A DNA stretch of 64,000 nucleotides, taken from positions 42,553,464 through 42,617,463 of the forward strand of contig NC_134015.1 of NCBI RefSeq assembly GCF_040712315.1, read 5' to 3'. A model generated the notes under the pieces. That model searched no databases. It was given only the letters and a program-made list of their open reading frames with translations, and was not told the DNA's origin. Position 1 is the first letter of the stretch, and each line of letters begins with the position of its first letter. This DNA comes from Castanea sativa (Eukaryota; Streptophyta; Magnoliopsida; Fagales; Fagaceae). Below, one piece after another: positions 22,294 to 34,310 of this stretch. The position numbers and the translations under genes are program-made.

Positions 22294-23571
22294 TTAGTAT
22301 CGAGTTGGTGTAGCGAAGGCAAGCAACTCCTCATCACATTCAAAGGTAGCCATGTCGGCCTCTTTTAAATTAACCCATGCTTCTATTCCATTACCCGATG
22401 CGGTATCCATGAAAACAACTAAATTTTTGAAGGTCAGGCTGCAAGAACCAACCCATAAAGGCTTTCCCCACCCAAAATTAGTTTCATATAGAGGAAACCT
22501 GCACAGACTAGTAAAGCTAAATGAAAGCACATCTCCTTTTGTAATTTTTTCAGCACGCTCTTTCATAAAATTCAAGTGCCCATTGCCTTCCTGTAGTTTT
22601 TTCACGTACTCCCCATCTATTGTCTTAATCGCATCTCTCATTTGGTTCACGAGGCCATGACACTCCCCTTTCGAGTCCATGCAAGGTGTGGCTATGGAAA
22701 ATCGGCTAATATTTCCGAAGTAACATTCTGACAATGGAGGGTCCATTCTTGTGCGTAGATTGACTGCATGAAGCACTGTGTACAACCTCTCTGGGTCCAA
22801 ATTCCCTTGAGTGGTAGCGGCCACAAATCGGCTCCATATGAAAGCCGATAAGGCCTCAATACGTGTGGGGCACCTTTTGCACTCCACGCTCGCATAGTCA
22901 GTGTATTTAGCTTTAAGAGCTGCAATCATGGAGGCGTTGAACACAAACCTCTTTGTCACAATCTTGTCCTTTATGATTCCAGTGCTTGGTTTAAACCCAG
23001 AAATGTTTCTAGGTGGAAAGAGGGTGGCCAAATCAAATCGTGGACAGATTGTATTGCTAACACCACGAGCTGTAGCAGCCCAACTATTAAGAAACATCGC
23101 TAGAGATAATGCATCAGCAACCTTGTGGGAAATGCAAACTCCAATAGCTATTCCACCACAGTCAAAAACATTGACTTGAATTGCCAAAACTAACTCTCCT
23201 ACATTATCTAGCTCATATGGGAGTAGTTTATTGAGTTGGGCTGGTTCAGGTTGCTGAATAACTTGGGAAATTTGGCACTTGGCTTGGGCTTCAAAATAGT
23301 GGACACCCTCATCGTTACAGTTTATAAAGGAGTTGTCTTTGACCCTACCGGCTAGTGGGTAAAAGTTTGTCAAGGTTTCAGACAGGGATTTCTTGAGCCT
23401 GTTCAATCTGTTGGCATTGATGGAATTGTTATCACTTGGGTAAAAAAGGATCATAGGCATGAAAACTGGTGTGGCAATTTGGTCAAGAAAGGAGAGTTGG
23501 AGATTACGAAGATGGTGTGGTGTTGGAGACAATGGTTTAATGGTATCACTCTCTATCACTGCAACTTTCAT
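22294..23571 (-). CDS. BAHD acyltransferase 1 (vinorine synthase/acetyltransferase-like)
   Basis: Intronless 425-residue protein, the usual BAHD length (about 430-460). BAHD enzymes are cytosolic and move an acyl group from acyl-CoA to an alcohol or amine of a specialised metabolite. Motifs: N-terminal SPTPHHLRNLQLSFLDQ (15-31), YPLAGRV (71-77), catalytic HKVAD (149-153; the His is the general base), YFGN (284-287) and the C-terminal DFGWG box, here NFGWG (365-369). The Asp-to-Asn change is unusual, but that Asp is structural, so activity may persist. The start MKVAVIESDTIKP aligns with the second copy's MKVHIEVIHNETI. The frame is open throughout. Substrate cannot be told from sequence. It heads a same-strand BAHD group with 29856-31160 and the pseudogene at 51831-60082. 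Confidence 0.92.
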   Translation of the reverse strand: MKVAVIESDTIKPLSPTPHHLRNLQLSFLDQIATPVFMPMILFYPSDNNSINANRLNRLKKSLSETLTNFYPLAGRVKDNSFINCNDEGVHYFEAQAKCQISQVIQQPEPAQLNKLLPYELDNVGELVLAIQVNVFDCGGIAIGVCISHKVADALSLAMFLNSWAATARGVSNTICPRFDLATLFPPRNISGFKPSTGIIKDKIVTKRFVFNASMIAALKAKYTDYASVECKRCPTRIEALSAFIWSRFVAATTQGNLDPERLYTVLHAVNLRTRMDPPLSECYFGNISRFSIATPCMDSKGECHGLVNQMRDAIKTIDGEYVKKLQEGNGHLNFMKERAEKITKGDVLSFSFTSLCRFPLYETNFGWGKPLWVGSCSLTFKNLVVFMDTASGNGIEAWVNLKEADMATFECDEELLAFATPTRY

Positions 23572-23675
23572 CTTTGCTTCCTATTATGAAAAGGGGCGAG
23601 TGTATTTTTGCTCTAGTAAGTAGAAGAAGGTTATTCAGTCACGGCTATTGCTGCCAATTCCAACTGCCAATGCCA

Positions 23676-23682
23676 TTTTATA
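23676..23682 (-). promoter_or_regulatory. Putative TATA box of BAHD 1
   Basis: Minus-strand TATAAAA about 105 bp upstream of the ATG at 23571. Distance and sequence are right for a plant core promoter; inferred only. Confidence 0.5.
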
Positions 23683-23689
23683 AGCAATG

Positions 23690-25310
23690 AGTTGCTTTAC
23701 TTTTCTCCAATCGTGCAAGTTGATCAGAATGCTATGTAGCAGTGGCTCCACGATTATTTTCTAGGGGTTCAATAAGAAACATAAATTATACAAAATTTTA
23801 ATTAAATAAAAGATAAATTAAATATATTGATATCACAAAAAAAAAGCAAAAAATTTTTAATTCATAGTTTTACAATTTTTTTTATGATATTTCATATTTT
23901 GAAATTGTTGCATGATATTTTTATTATAAATCCTATTAACTACATCTGTTTTAATATACATAGTCAAACAATCATTCATTCACTAATTTTCCATTTGATT
24001 GATTTATTTAAAATTTCTTAACATCTAAATGAGCTTTTTCTAAAGTTTTAGATTAGCAAATTTTAATTTTTTTCCCACATTTAGATCAAATTGATTTGTT
24101 ATTGAAATTTTTCTTTGTGTTTAAATAGCTCACGATATTGTTAAAATAATTATACTTACGTTTATTTTAGTTCGGTTTAAGGTTAGGGTATTAAAATTTT
24201 TATTTTAAAATGTGAAAACAGGAAGAATCTCAATATGAAAGTTGGTGAAGAATGTTGGTGAAGAATCTCAACAGGAAAAATCCAAGTGGAGCCGCCCATG
24301 ATGCTATGACCCAAAATATGAAAGTTGGTGAAGAATGTTGAACCTCTATCTAGAAAACGAAATCCAGTAATGTGAAGCCTACGGTCGGTGTACCACTGTG
24401 ATCATAATCATAACTCAAACATCACGCTAAGATTTCATTCGTTTTACCAATTCAAAAGTTGAGCAGCGGACGCGGTTTTAGACATGAAATATTGCGCTAA
24501 ATATATAATAAAATAAAACGAGATTTGACAAGAAAATGTGGGTTTCAATAATACATGCACTTGAGAGTATTATCATTTTTTCTAAACGTGAAGACAGAAA
24601 TGGGATAGGGTTGGTCCCTCTGGTCCACAAAACAAAGGAATAGGTTAGGTATATATTCAGGTGCAACTAGACCACTAGCTAGAGCACTTTGCACAGTGTC
24701 TTCGGGAATACTTGGAGCAAGGCATATTTTTCTCATGCGTTTAGGTATCAAATAGTTTTTCATAACTTATCTACTATATATATAATACAGAAAAATTATA
24801 TTTTGGTAGCTTTTATGGTGGCAAAAATCTAAAAGATAGCTTAGTTTTTAAGAAGTAAGTTTTGTTAATTTTATTTTTGTAAAAAAAAAAAAAATTAAGA
24901 CAAAAAAAAGAAGAAGCTAAAAGCTAAAATTTTTTCCTTGAATAAGCTTTTTGGGTATTTTTTTGAGAATTGAAAAAATACATTATATTTAAAAGAAAAA
25001 TTAAAAATTGTAAATATGTTATAATTAATCCAAGCTCATCTCTACGACAGGCTGAGGTTAGCAAATTAAGACAAGACTCCGATGACATACAACAAGCATT
25101 ATCATGTGCGTTTGAGAATGAGTAAAAAGTAAAAATAAAACAAAAGAATAAGACATGGTCATTGCTACCTACTATAATATCTTTTATAAAATATTGATCA
25201 CATGTTAAATTTTAAAATTATTTTGACATATGGTGGGTTTAATTTTTTTTCATTTGAGAAAACATAGGTTTCCACCACCAAATAAAGGGCAAAAAAAAGC
25301 AATTCAAATT
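23690..25310. other. AT-rich intergenic region
   Basis: No supported gene. A small duplication (ATATGAAAGTTGGTGAAGAA at ~24235 and ~24317) is seen. Confidence 0.55.
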
Positions 25311-25509
25311 TTCTGTTCCACTTTTTCTGCTCCACTCTATACTCTATCAATAAAACATTGTCATGGTTCACCTAATTAATTAAATACTACTATTAATTAA
25401 TAACGGTAGCATTAATAAGTTAATAATGATAGTATTTAATTAATTAGGTGAATACGTGACAAGTTTTTATTGGTAGAGTATAGTGTGGAGCAGGAAAAGT
25501 GGAACAGAA
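25311..25509. mobile_element. Foldback MITE
   Basis: The arms are near-perfect inverted repeats over ~85-90 bp each, from TTCTGTTCCACTTTTTCTGC on the left to its complement ending GGAACAGAA on the right. They pair almost to the centre at ~25410. No coding capacity. Superfamily not assigned; the flanks AAATT/GATTT give no clear target duplication. Confidence 0.75.
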
Positions 25510-27012
25510 GATTTGGACTAAAAAAATAAGAGCCGAAAAAAGGTTTTCTTTACTCCAAATGAATTTAATGCTTCCACCGCCAAAAATTATTAGAGTCACA
25601 GAATGCATTTTTGTTTTTGGGGAAGAATATATATTTTAAATTAGGATCAATTAATGAATATCATTAGAACAGTTGTTAATAAATTATTTTAGAAAAGTTT
25701 TGATACTATTTTTATGACAAATATTAAAAGTTTTTAAAATAATTAATTAGTTTTTTTCTTTTTTCATAAAAAGCTTTTAAAAATATTTCTTAAACTAATA
25801 TCCTTAAGGTATTCTTTAACTTTTCTTTATAAATTATTAACCAAATGTGTCACGGTCTCTATCCTACCAAATACCTAATAAGTTGACATAACATATATAT
25901 ATATACACACATATATAAAAATATATATAAAAGACCTATTAAGTTTAATTATCAAAGTCTGCTAATTATTAGGCTTATCTATTGCCTTCAGCTTGATGTT
26001 TGCATGATATATACTGTAGTTTTGATTATCTATTTTCTTTTCTTAATAATCTATCCAAGAAGGTTACATTACAACGTATCTTACGTATGAAAATACCAAA
26101 TTCCTTTGAAAAAAACAAGTGAGAAATAGTGAGAACTTAAACCAGTGGGTTGAGTGCCGACTGTGTGAAATTTTGGTTTTGAGATTTATGTGATATCTAG
26201 AAAGTCAGCACATTGATTGGCCTCCCCTAAGAGTGTGCCCCGCTTTCAGCTTCATAGCCTAATAAGCTAACACAAGTACTGTATATATATTTGTCGAATT
26301 TCTGGATTTGATTGATCAATAGTCACCGCAAGACTTACGAGCTAGTTACAACTTACAGGTACAGAGAGTCAACAACCCCTTAGATATCTTTATTGTTTTT
26401 TAGGATAAGTGCAAAGATACCTTCTTATCTGTATTAAGAAATTGATGCAGCGATTAACAAGGAAACGTCCGTATCAGATATGGACATTTAGTACGATTAG
26501 TGATGACTTTGATCACTTCAAACAATTCGAGAAGGACGCAGGTAGACTAATAATTAAAGAAGAGGAGCGTTAGTAGCACTAGCATTAATGCTTGTATAGT
26601 AGAAAAAATATCACATTTTAATCAATTAAGGCCAAAATTCACTCACATCAAGTCAGACAAAGTTATAAATGCTTATGGAGTGTGGGAGGTAAGGGTCGGG
26701 GTTTAAGTCTCTAGGAAGGAGTTTCACACACATATACACTTAGAATAGGTTAAAATAGAATTCTATCTTGTATATAAAAATAAAAATAAAAGGTCATGCA
26801 AAGTTATGTAAAAATATATATAAGTTAAGTAATCGTGTAAATTTACTCTTTCAGCATTTGTTTTGCATTTAATTTTTTATTCTTTCTTTTAGTATTTCCG
26901 AAATGAACGAAGAGACAAGTAGATAATAGTTGTTATGTGTAAAAGAAAAATAAAAAAATTGATAATTTAATAAAATATAGTGTAAAATAGATACTCTCAT
27001 GTAAAGTAGAGT
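25510..27012. other. AT-rich intergenic region
   Basis: TA-rich microsatellite stretches (~25890-25930). A line resembling a decayed SINE B box near 26700 is not strong enough to call. No gene. Confidence 0.5.
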
Positions 27013-27020
27013 GTTTTGAG

Positions 27021-27600
27021 TAGGGATGGCAATTCGTGTTTGCGTGTCGGGTTCGTGTCATGTCAAGTCATGAGTATTCGACTACATAGGTCAATACTAA
27101 CCCGACATGTTTATTAAACGGGTCAAGATTCCTCAACCCTAACACGACCCATTTATTAAACGGGTCAGTCGTGTCAACCTGTTTATCAGATTTTATCAAA
27201 ATGAAAAATAAAAATTAATGAAAAAACAAACAAATAAATATTTTTAATATAAAATTCAGAATTAACGAGTAACTGCATCACAAATAATCATTCAAAATTA
27301 AAGCATATCCCAATATCATAAATAATCAATCACAATATGTCAAAGAAAATAAATCACAACAACTACTAAGTTTATATACCTAGAGTTTGAAGGGTATATT
27401 GGTAAAATATCATTTAATTAAACAAGTCAGACGGGTTAAACGGGTTCTATGTGTTCAACACTAACCCAACCTATTTATTAAACGGGTTAGTCGTGTCAAC
27501 CCGAATATGACACGAACCCGTTAAGCCTCAACCCATAACTTGTTAATTTCATATCGTGTCGTGTCGGGTTCGCGGGTTGTGTCAAATTTTGCCACCCCTA
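27021..27600. mobile_element. hAT-type non-autonomous element, 580 bp
   Basis: Terminal inverted repeats TAGGGATGGCAA and, from the other end, TAGGGGTGGCAA. A perfect 8-bp target duplication GTTTTGAG lies at 27013-27020 and 27601-27608. The subterminal parts are rich in GTGTCGGGTTCGTGTC and ACGGGTCA/ACGGGTTA words, repeated in both orientations. No transposase. Confidence 0.9.
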
Positions 27601-27608
27601 GTTTTGAG

Positions 27609-29725
27609 AAGTGAGTGTGTAAAATAGAAAAAGTAAGATCATATATTAAGATAGATATAAATTTTTGATAAGCTAATAAGAATGCTCTAACTCTAAACAT
27701 TCCATGGGAATTAATGGATCCTGTATTGTGGCTGTGGCGAGACACTTATAGGCATAGCATTTAGATGTCCAAACACAGGATACATGCATGGAGGGGTGAA
27801 AAAAAAAACATTCTTTTTTTTTGTCTTTTGTGTTTTTTATGATTGAAACTAAATAACAAATTCAACTATTTTACATGTTATAAACTATTTTAGGTATCTA
27901 TATTTAAAGTACATGGCATAAAGTGTGAGGACTAAAACCTTTAATTGTTTTCCTTTTAGTATTTGAGATAATTATTAAAATAATTATGTTTTCATTATAA
28001 TTTTATATTTTCAATGAGATCGTGATTCTATTTAAAAAAAATATTTAAATACTTTTAGAATATAATTATATGTATAAATATATAATTTTTAATTGAGACT
28101 TAAAGTGTTAATTATAAGCTTAGCAAATTTTCCATTTCATATGCATACAATATTTTTAAAATTCAAAAATGTATACGCATGTTTAAGATCTTTATATATA
28201 TAATGTGGTTCCTCCAATGCAAATTTGTTACATAATCATATAAACCCATCAGAAAGAATAAGAAACTTCAAGAATAACATGTAGTGGTCGGTCATTAAGT
28301 TTAAAATGTTGATCTTCAATGCATAAAGCTTAGATACAATACTTGAATTTAGTATCCTCAAAAAAGTTAACATTTTTATTGGTTAAAGTAAGTACATGTT
28401 TGAATTTAATTGAAAAAGCTTTGAATTTGATCGAAAAACCTAATATATTACACCTAAGATAATATATCTAAATTAATTATACCCTTTTTCAGTTTTACAA
28501 AATGATTCTACACTCTTCCGCATGCTAATTGCTCCAAGTTGCATCACTTAAAATGTTGATTGTTCAAGCTTGCAATACTTAAATGTTGATTGTTTAAGCT
28601 TGCAGTACTTCAATTTTACATAATATATTTTTTTTTGGTTGATCTTTTGATATGTCAAGTACGAAATATATGAAAATTCTTTGTTCCATTCTTAGCATTC
28701 TATTTTATACTCTTCTAATCATAATAAATCGATACTTATTTTTTTTTTACGTTTGTTATAAAGTAGTCAAAATTTTAAAAATAAATATCAAATACATTAT
28801 ATATATGATAAATCTTGATTGATGAAGTATAAAATGGAACAAGTATCTTTATTGAAAAAGAGAAAAAAAGAAAAGAAAAGAGGTGGAACACTTTTAAGTG
28901 GGATCATTTATTTCTATCAATCATGCCATTGCTAGTCAATGACTGAAAGGAAAAGGATAGATATTTTCCATGAAATCCAAACTTCCCTGTTTGGAAGTCC
29001 CAGTTTTGGATTATTTTTAAGCTAGTCATTAAATTGGACTTATCCGAGCTAGTGCTCAAAGTTATAAAAAATGACAATAAATTGTGAGTATAAATCGCTT
29101 CGTGCAGTTTCTTTTAGAGCCCATAGGAAGTCGATTCTGCTCATTCTTACACAGTTCACATGAGAAAGAGTTAGGCTGCGCCCACAATATGGTGTGTATG
29201 TATGATAACGTGCACCTGTCGTCTCTATTGGCAAAAACGCATAACGAGTATATGACCCAGATTTTGAAGTTCAATAAGTCTAAATTCCGAAGGGCTTATA
29301 AATCAAAATTAGAATTCTCTTCATACTCAGTTTATTTTATAGACTACCCTTTTTCTTTTTCTTTTTTAACTGAATAAAAAAAAAAGGGTAATTTTGTGAT
29401 TTCATTGACATCATACCGAATAACGGCAATGAATAATAATCTAAAAGCTAATTTGCTTGTTAAACAATTGTTGTTTATATTTAAGAAAATAACAACAGAA
29501 AAATTAATCAAAATATTGTTGTTTATATTTAAGAAAATAACAACAGCTAAATTAATTACAAAGAAAAATCTTAGAAGTCACAATTGTTTGTCCTAAATTT
29601 AGATTATGAACAAACTTATTTAACACCCAAGCCAAAAGATTCAAAGTAATAAATAAATAACATTTAAGCTCTCTTACAAAGACTCCCAAATAAAACAACT
29701 AGTGAACTAAAAACCACCTTCGAAG

Positions 29726-29756
<31 letters not shown>

Positions 29757-29855
29757 GAACTAAAGACCATATAGGATTCACTCTGTATAGTTAGAGTCTA
29801 GAAGATTATAACACAATTTGATATTTCATGAGATCAACTCGTAAGATAATCACTA
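27609..29855. other. AT-rich intergenic region between BAHD genes
   Basis: No gene. Two small tandem duplications are present: ~31-bp units at 28545-28608 (AAATGTTGATTGTT) and 48-bp units at 29466-29561 (TTGTTGTTTATATTTAAG). Otherwise nothing recognised. Confidence 0.6.
29719..29755 (+). repeat. (GAA)n microsatellite
   Basis: About eleven GAA units 100 bp downstream of the second BAHD gene's stop codon. Confidence 0.9.
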
Positions 29856-31160
29856 TTATAGCACTGTAGTTGTCACATTTGGGGTCGATGAAACATGCGT
29901 GAGGAACTCCTCATCCCTTTCAAATTTAGCCATGTCATCCTCTTTCAAGTTAACCCATGCCTCTATTCCATTCCCGGAGTTAGCGTCAAAGAAAGTAACA
30001 AGATTCTTGAACGTCAACCTAGCCGAGCCAACCCAGACTGGCTTCCCCCACCCAAAATCAGCCTCATATATGGGGAACCTGCACAAGCTGGTGAAGCTGA
30101 AGGGTACTACCTCTCCCTTTGAGATGGTTGCAGCGCGCTCTTTCATGAAATTCAAATGATCCTCACTTTCTTGAAGTTTCTTCACGTAATCCACGTTCAC
30201 GTCCCTTATTGATTTCCTCACTTGGTTAACAATGTCAGAGTACCTATTACCTGCATCCATGGATGGCACTGAGATTGCTATTCGGCTTATGTTCCCAAAA
30301 TAGTTATTAGGAAGAGGAGGGTCAAGCCTAGTACGTAGGTTGATAGCATGAAGAACTGTGTAGATCTTATTTGGGTCTGATTTAGGTTGAGTAGACGCCA
30401 TGAAGCGGCTCCATATGAAAGCTGATAAGGCTTCAATGCGAGTAGGCCGTGTTGCATATTCGATGCTTGTGTTGTCAGTGTATTTGGCTCTAAGTGCTGC
30501 TATGGCAGAGGCATCGAAGACAAATCTCTTTGCCACAATGTTTTCCTTCACAATCCCGGTCCTTGGTTCAAAGCCAGTCAAAGCTTTCGGAGGAAAAAGC
30601 TTGGCTGAATCGAATAGAGGGCTAGCTATATCGCTATCGCCGCGAGCAATAGCAGCCCAAGTGTTGAGAAACACGAAGAATGACAAGCCGTCCGCAACTT
30701 TGTGAGATATGCCAAGACCAACGGCAATCCCACCACAGCTGAACAAAGTGACTTGTACGATTGCTACTAATTCATTCCCATCGTCTAGTGCACATGGTAG
30801 AAATTTATTAAGCTCAGCAGGGATTGGATCCTCAAGAAATTCATGAAGCTGGCAATGAACCTTGGCTTCCACATAGTACACACCCTCGTCGTTACAATCG
30901 ATATAAAGATTGTCCTTAACCCGTCCTGCAAGTGGGTAGAATCGGGTTAAGGCATCGGACAAGGATTTCTTAATCCGATTACTCTGCTCTGAGTTAGTCA
31001 GATTTGTGCAATCTTCTTTAGGGTAGAAGAGAACCAAGGGCATGAAAACTGGGGGTGATATTCGGTCAAGAAAGGAAAGCTTGTACTGGCGAAGATGGTG
31101 TGGAGTTGGGGAAGAAGGGTTGATGGTCTCGTTGTGAATAACTTCGATGTGAACCTTCAT
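29856..31160 (-). CDS. BAHD acyltransferase 2 (vinorine synthase/acetyltransferase-like)
   Basis: Intronless, 434 residues from the ATG at 31160. An in-frame ATG at 31184 would add eight residues, but MKVHIEVIHNETI aligns with the start of BAHD 1. Both canonical boxes are intact (numbered from 31160): catalytic HKVAD (153-157) and DFGWG (368-372). Also present are SPTPHHLRQYKLSFLDR, FYPLAGRVKDN and YFGNISR. The expected role is cytosolic acyl-CoA-dependent acylation of a specialised metabolite; substrate and acyl donor are unknown. It is close to BAHD 1, 6.3 kb away on the same strand, with many identical blocks (for example FMKERA, SFSFTSLCRFP, GNGIEAWVNLKE). This indicates tandem duplication. 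It looks fully functional. Confidence 0.94.
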   Translation of the reverse strand: MKVHIEVIHNETINPSSPTPHHLRQYKLSFLDRISPPVFMPLVLFYPKEDCTNLTNSEQSNRIKKSLSDALTRFYPLAGRVKDNLYIDCNDEGVYYVEAKVHCQLHEFLEDPIPAELNKFLPCALDDGNELVAIVQVTLFSCGGIAVGLGISHKVADGLSFFVFLNTWAAIARGDSDIASPLFDSAKLFPPKALTGFEPRTGIVKENIVAKRFVFDASAIAALRAKYTDNTSIEYATRPTRIEALSAFIWSRFMASTQPKSDPNKIYTVLHAINLRTRLDPPLPNNYFGNISRIAISVPSMDAGNRYSDIVNQVRKSIRDVNVDYVKKLQESEDHLNFMKERAATISKGEVVPFSFTSLCRFPIYEADFGWGKPVWVGSARLTFKNLVTFFDANSGNGIEAWVNLKEDDMAKFERDEEFLTHVSSTPNVTTTVL

Positions 31161-31234
31161 TTTCTGTGTAGAGATTTTTAACATGCAGAAAGGTGTTGAC
31201 AGATATGATGGGAATATAGCTAGGGCCTAGAGAG

Positions 31235-31241
31235 TTATATA
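31235..31241 (-). promoter_or_regulatory. Putative TATA box of BAHD 2
   Basis: Minus-strand TATATAA about 75 bp upstream of the ATG at 31160. Inferred from sequence and spacing. Confidence 0.5.
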
Positions 31242-31259
31242 GGTGTGATGACCGAACAG

Positions 31260-31784
31260 AAGTCAAAGAATACGGTTGTGCAGGATTTGCAAATTTGGAT
31301 CAACATTTGGGAGAAATTATTCTGTATTCTTATGGCATGTCTGTTGAGCATTTTACTAAAAAAATTTTATTTATTTAAAATTATTGAATCAGTAACTAGT
31401 ATTTAAAAAAAAATTTTAAAAACTTTAAATAAATAAAATGTTTTAGTAGAATAATAGACCACAATACTAATATACCATAAATAATTTATAATTTCTCGAC
31501 ATTTGTATAGTGTGAAAAAGTGTTGAATTTTGTGTGACAGCTGGCATACTTTTTTGACCAAGAAAAGCTATTGTTTCACACTCCCACTATACACATTGCC
31601 GTTGAGTAATTGGTCTCCACACCACGTACAGTGGGAATGTTTATTGGTAGTGCGAGACAGCGAAAGCCGTGTAACTAAATGCATTATACACACGAAAACT
31701 GGTGTTAAAAATAAGTAGCTTTATTTGCTTAATTTATATCACATTTTCCGTAATAGGTTAAAATGATAAGTTATGATAAGTGGA
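31260..31784. other. Upstream region of BAHD 2, nothing else recognised
   Basis: Contains a short inverted repeat around AAAAAAATTTTATTTATTTAAA (~31358-31440), consistent with a small decayed MITE. No gene. Confidence 0.45.
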
Positions 31785-31792
31785 TAAAAATA

Positions 31793-32528
31793 CAGTGGTG
31801 AATCCAGGAATTTTGTTCAGGGTGTTTCTATTTCACTTTGAAAAAATTTTGGGTCATTTCAGGTGTTTCGGGACATTTCAGAAAATACAGGCTGAAATTC
31901 AAAATTTGGCAAACATGAAATTTGTACTTAAAAAAAAAAATTTCTTAAAACCAAAAAAAATTTGCATTTTGTACACCGAAAAACCTCAAAAGGAAAAAAT
32001 TTAAAAAATAAAAAGAAAAGAAATTAATGAACAAAGATACTGGCATAATAAACTATAATTTCATTTGAAATATTAATAAAATTATTAATTATTATTGTTT
32101 AGTTGTTTCATAAATTTGTTTGTCTTTTATAAACCATAATTTGTTGTATTGTTCTTTCATTAATTATTAAATTATTAATTGTTGTTTAGCCTAACATAAT
32201 TTAATTTGTTTGTCTTTTATAATGTATTAGTTAATTAAATTATTAGTTATTGTTGTTTAGTTACTTCATTCATTTTTTTTACTAACTATTAGGAATCTAG
32301 CACACACCCCACTATGCGTTAGCACACACCTCTGCCTCTGCATGCCTTTTAGTTCAAAATTTGTTTGGCATAAAATTTTTGAGGGTGTTCTTGATATTGC
32401 TTGAGGGTGTTCCTATTTTTTTTTAAGGGTAAACAAATAAAAAAAATTAAATTATTATATATATAAAAAAAAAATTCAAGCCAGGGTGTTCCTAGGAACA
32501 CCCTGGCTTCTGAGTGGCATCGCCACTG
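31793..32528. mobile_element. hAT-type non-autonomous element, copy 1 (736 bp)
   Basis: Ends CAGTGGTGAATCCAGGA and ...GGCATCGCCACTG, with a perfect 8-bp target duplication TAAAAATA (31785-31792 and 32529-32536). Inner repeats CAGGGTGTTYCTA and AGGAACACCCTG lie near both ends. Shares its ends and first ~430 bp with 46047-47641. No transposase. Confidence 0.9.
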
Positions 32529-32594
32529 TAAAAATATAATAATAGTAGTAAGTTCATGCTCTATCAATGACATCACATTTCAATATAATATAGA

Positions 32595-33232
32595 CAAAAT
32601 TTATCTCCATACTAGTTCGAGAAAAATTATTTAAACTTCTCTTAAATTTATTTTTTATTGAATGTGAATTTTGAAGATCTAATCGTCTGATTGCATTTTT
32701 TTTATGTTCTTAACAGATATATCAAATTTTGTTCAAATCGAATGTTATTTACTATTCGATCAATAAACTTATTTTTCATGCATAAATTTAGACAAAAAAA
32801 ACTTGAAATTTAAACATTTAATTGATGATATAGCTATTAATATTTAATCTTCTTGAAATTTTGCTAGAATGAAGGATATAATAAGAACATACAATCCAAT
32901 AGTTAGATCTTCAAAATTCACATATAATAAAAAGATATAAGAAGTGTTTAAAGGGTGTTTATCCAAAACAGTTTGGAGAGAAATATTTTCTACATAATAT
33001 TAAGGAAAAATTTTATCTCCAAATTGGTTTGACGGAAAATTCCTCCAACCCATTTTGTGGCAATTGATAAAAATCATAAACCATATATTGTGTACCTTTA
33101 GTCACATAATATATTTAATAAGTTTTCTAATTTGTTTAAACTATACATATTAATGGTTTTATGAGTTACAATATAATGGGTTGAAGAAGATTCCTTTAAA
33201 CTAATTTGAAGAAAATTTTGTCCTAATATTAA
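32595..33232. mobile_element. Two adjacent inverted-repeat MITEs
   Basis: The first pair of arms lies at about 32595-32710 and 32880-32990 and shares TGTGAATTTTGAAGATCTAA. The second pair lies at about 33000-33060 and 33168-33232 and shares AAATTKGTTTRAMGG and CAACCCAT. Their outer ends (TTTATCTCC...) resemble each other. No coding capacity, and target duplications are unclear. Confidence 0.6.
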
Positions 33233-33639
33233 AGATTTTAAAAAATATAGGGTAAAATATAAAAACCGACCCTAAGATTTGGATTGATATACCAAATACC
33301 ACCACGACTTTTTAAGAATGCCCAATTTTTTCTCTAAATACAAACAACACTTGATAACATTTGAAAGTTCTTTAATTCTCCAAGTCTTCCGCTTTTTTTT
33401 TTTTCAAATTAAAAGATTATTTTGAAAGTTTAATATTCTGTATTTGGCATTTGCACAAGCTTCATGGAGGAATTTTTGTATATATTTGACCCTAAATATA
33501 TTACATTTTTATTCTCTTATTTCAAAAACATCAGTCCAAAAGGAAGCTAGTTAGTCCTAGTGATTTCATCGTCTGGCGGTGTTTCGTATGTGCTTTCATA
33601 AAAGTGGTGATAGTTTGCACACATATTGTTTCGTACAGT

Positions 33640-34310
33640 GGGAGATGCCCAGATGGGCAAACTCTTGGGAGTGACATTTAATCTCATTCCTCAAGGTTTT
33701 AAAAAGCCTCTTAAGTCGGTGAGATAAAGGAGAATCAAATCTTGACTAAATCCTATATTGCCTAGGTAGGGGAGGTTCTAAGCTTCATATGGAGTGCATT
33801 GGACTACCCAACTCTTCATTGGCAAGCTATGGTTCTCTTTAGGAGTAACACATAGCCTAAACCCCCATGATTTTAAAATGTCTCTTACCAATCAGAGTCA
33901 AAGGCATTCCCTATAAAGCTTAGCATTTCCCTTAACCTTGGCAATGTGGGATTTAGTCAAAATTTGATTCTCCCTCACCTCACCCTACTTAAGAGATCTT
34001 TTGGGTTTTTTAGTCCTTATAGTCTACTACCCACCATTCTGTCGCATAGGGGTTCACTCTAATACCATTCTGTCATGCTTTAACTCTTCATTGGCAAGAT
34101 ATTGTCTTTTTTAGAGGTGACACAACCTCATTCATTAAGATTTTAAAAGGCCTCTTGTGAGTTAAGGATTATGCATCGGAAGCAGGGTGGGGTCTAGTGT
34201 CATTGCATAGCCCTTAACTCACAAGAGGCCTTTTAAAACCTTAAGGGATAAGATTATATGTCACCCCCAAATAGGAAAATATCTTGCTAATAAAGAGTTG
34301 GGGCATGACA
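33640..34310. repeat. Foldback repeat with diverged neighbouring copies
   Basis: Arms at 34071-34175 and 34200-34310 are inverted copies (CAAGATATT, GATTTTAAAAGGCCTCTTGTGAGTTAAGG). Diverged direct copies of one arm lie at ~33640-33720 and ~33808-33890 (CAACTCTTCATTGGCAAG; GATTTTAAAATGTCTCTTA). Non-coding; probably a MITE family. Confidence 0.6.

Noticed and set aside
22352..23179. Plus-strand frames overlapping BAHD 1, and similar ones over BAHD 2 (29895-30705)
   Set aside because: Shadows of long, motif-bearing minus-strand genes.
26640..26790. Possible tRNA-derived SINE (GGGTTTAAGTCTC resembles a B box)
   Set aside because: No convincing A box, tail or target duplication.
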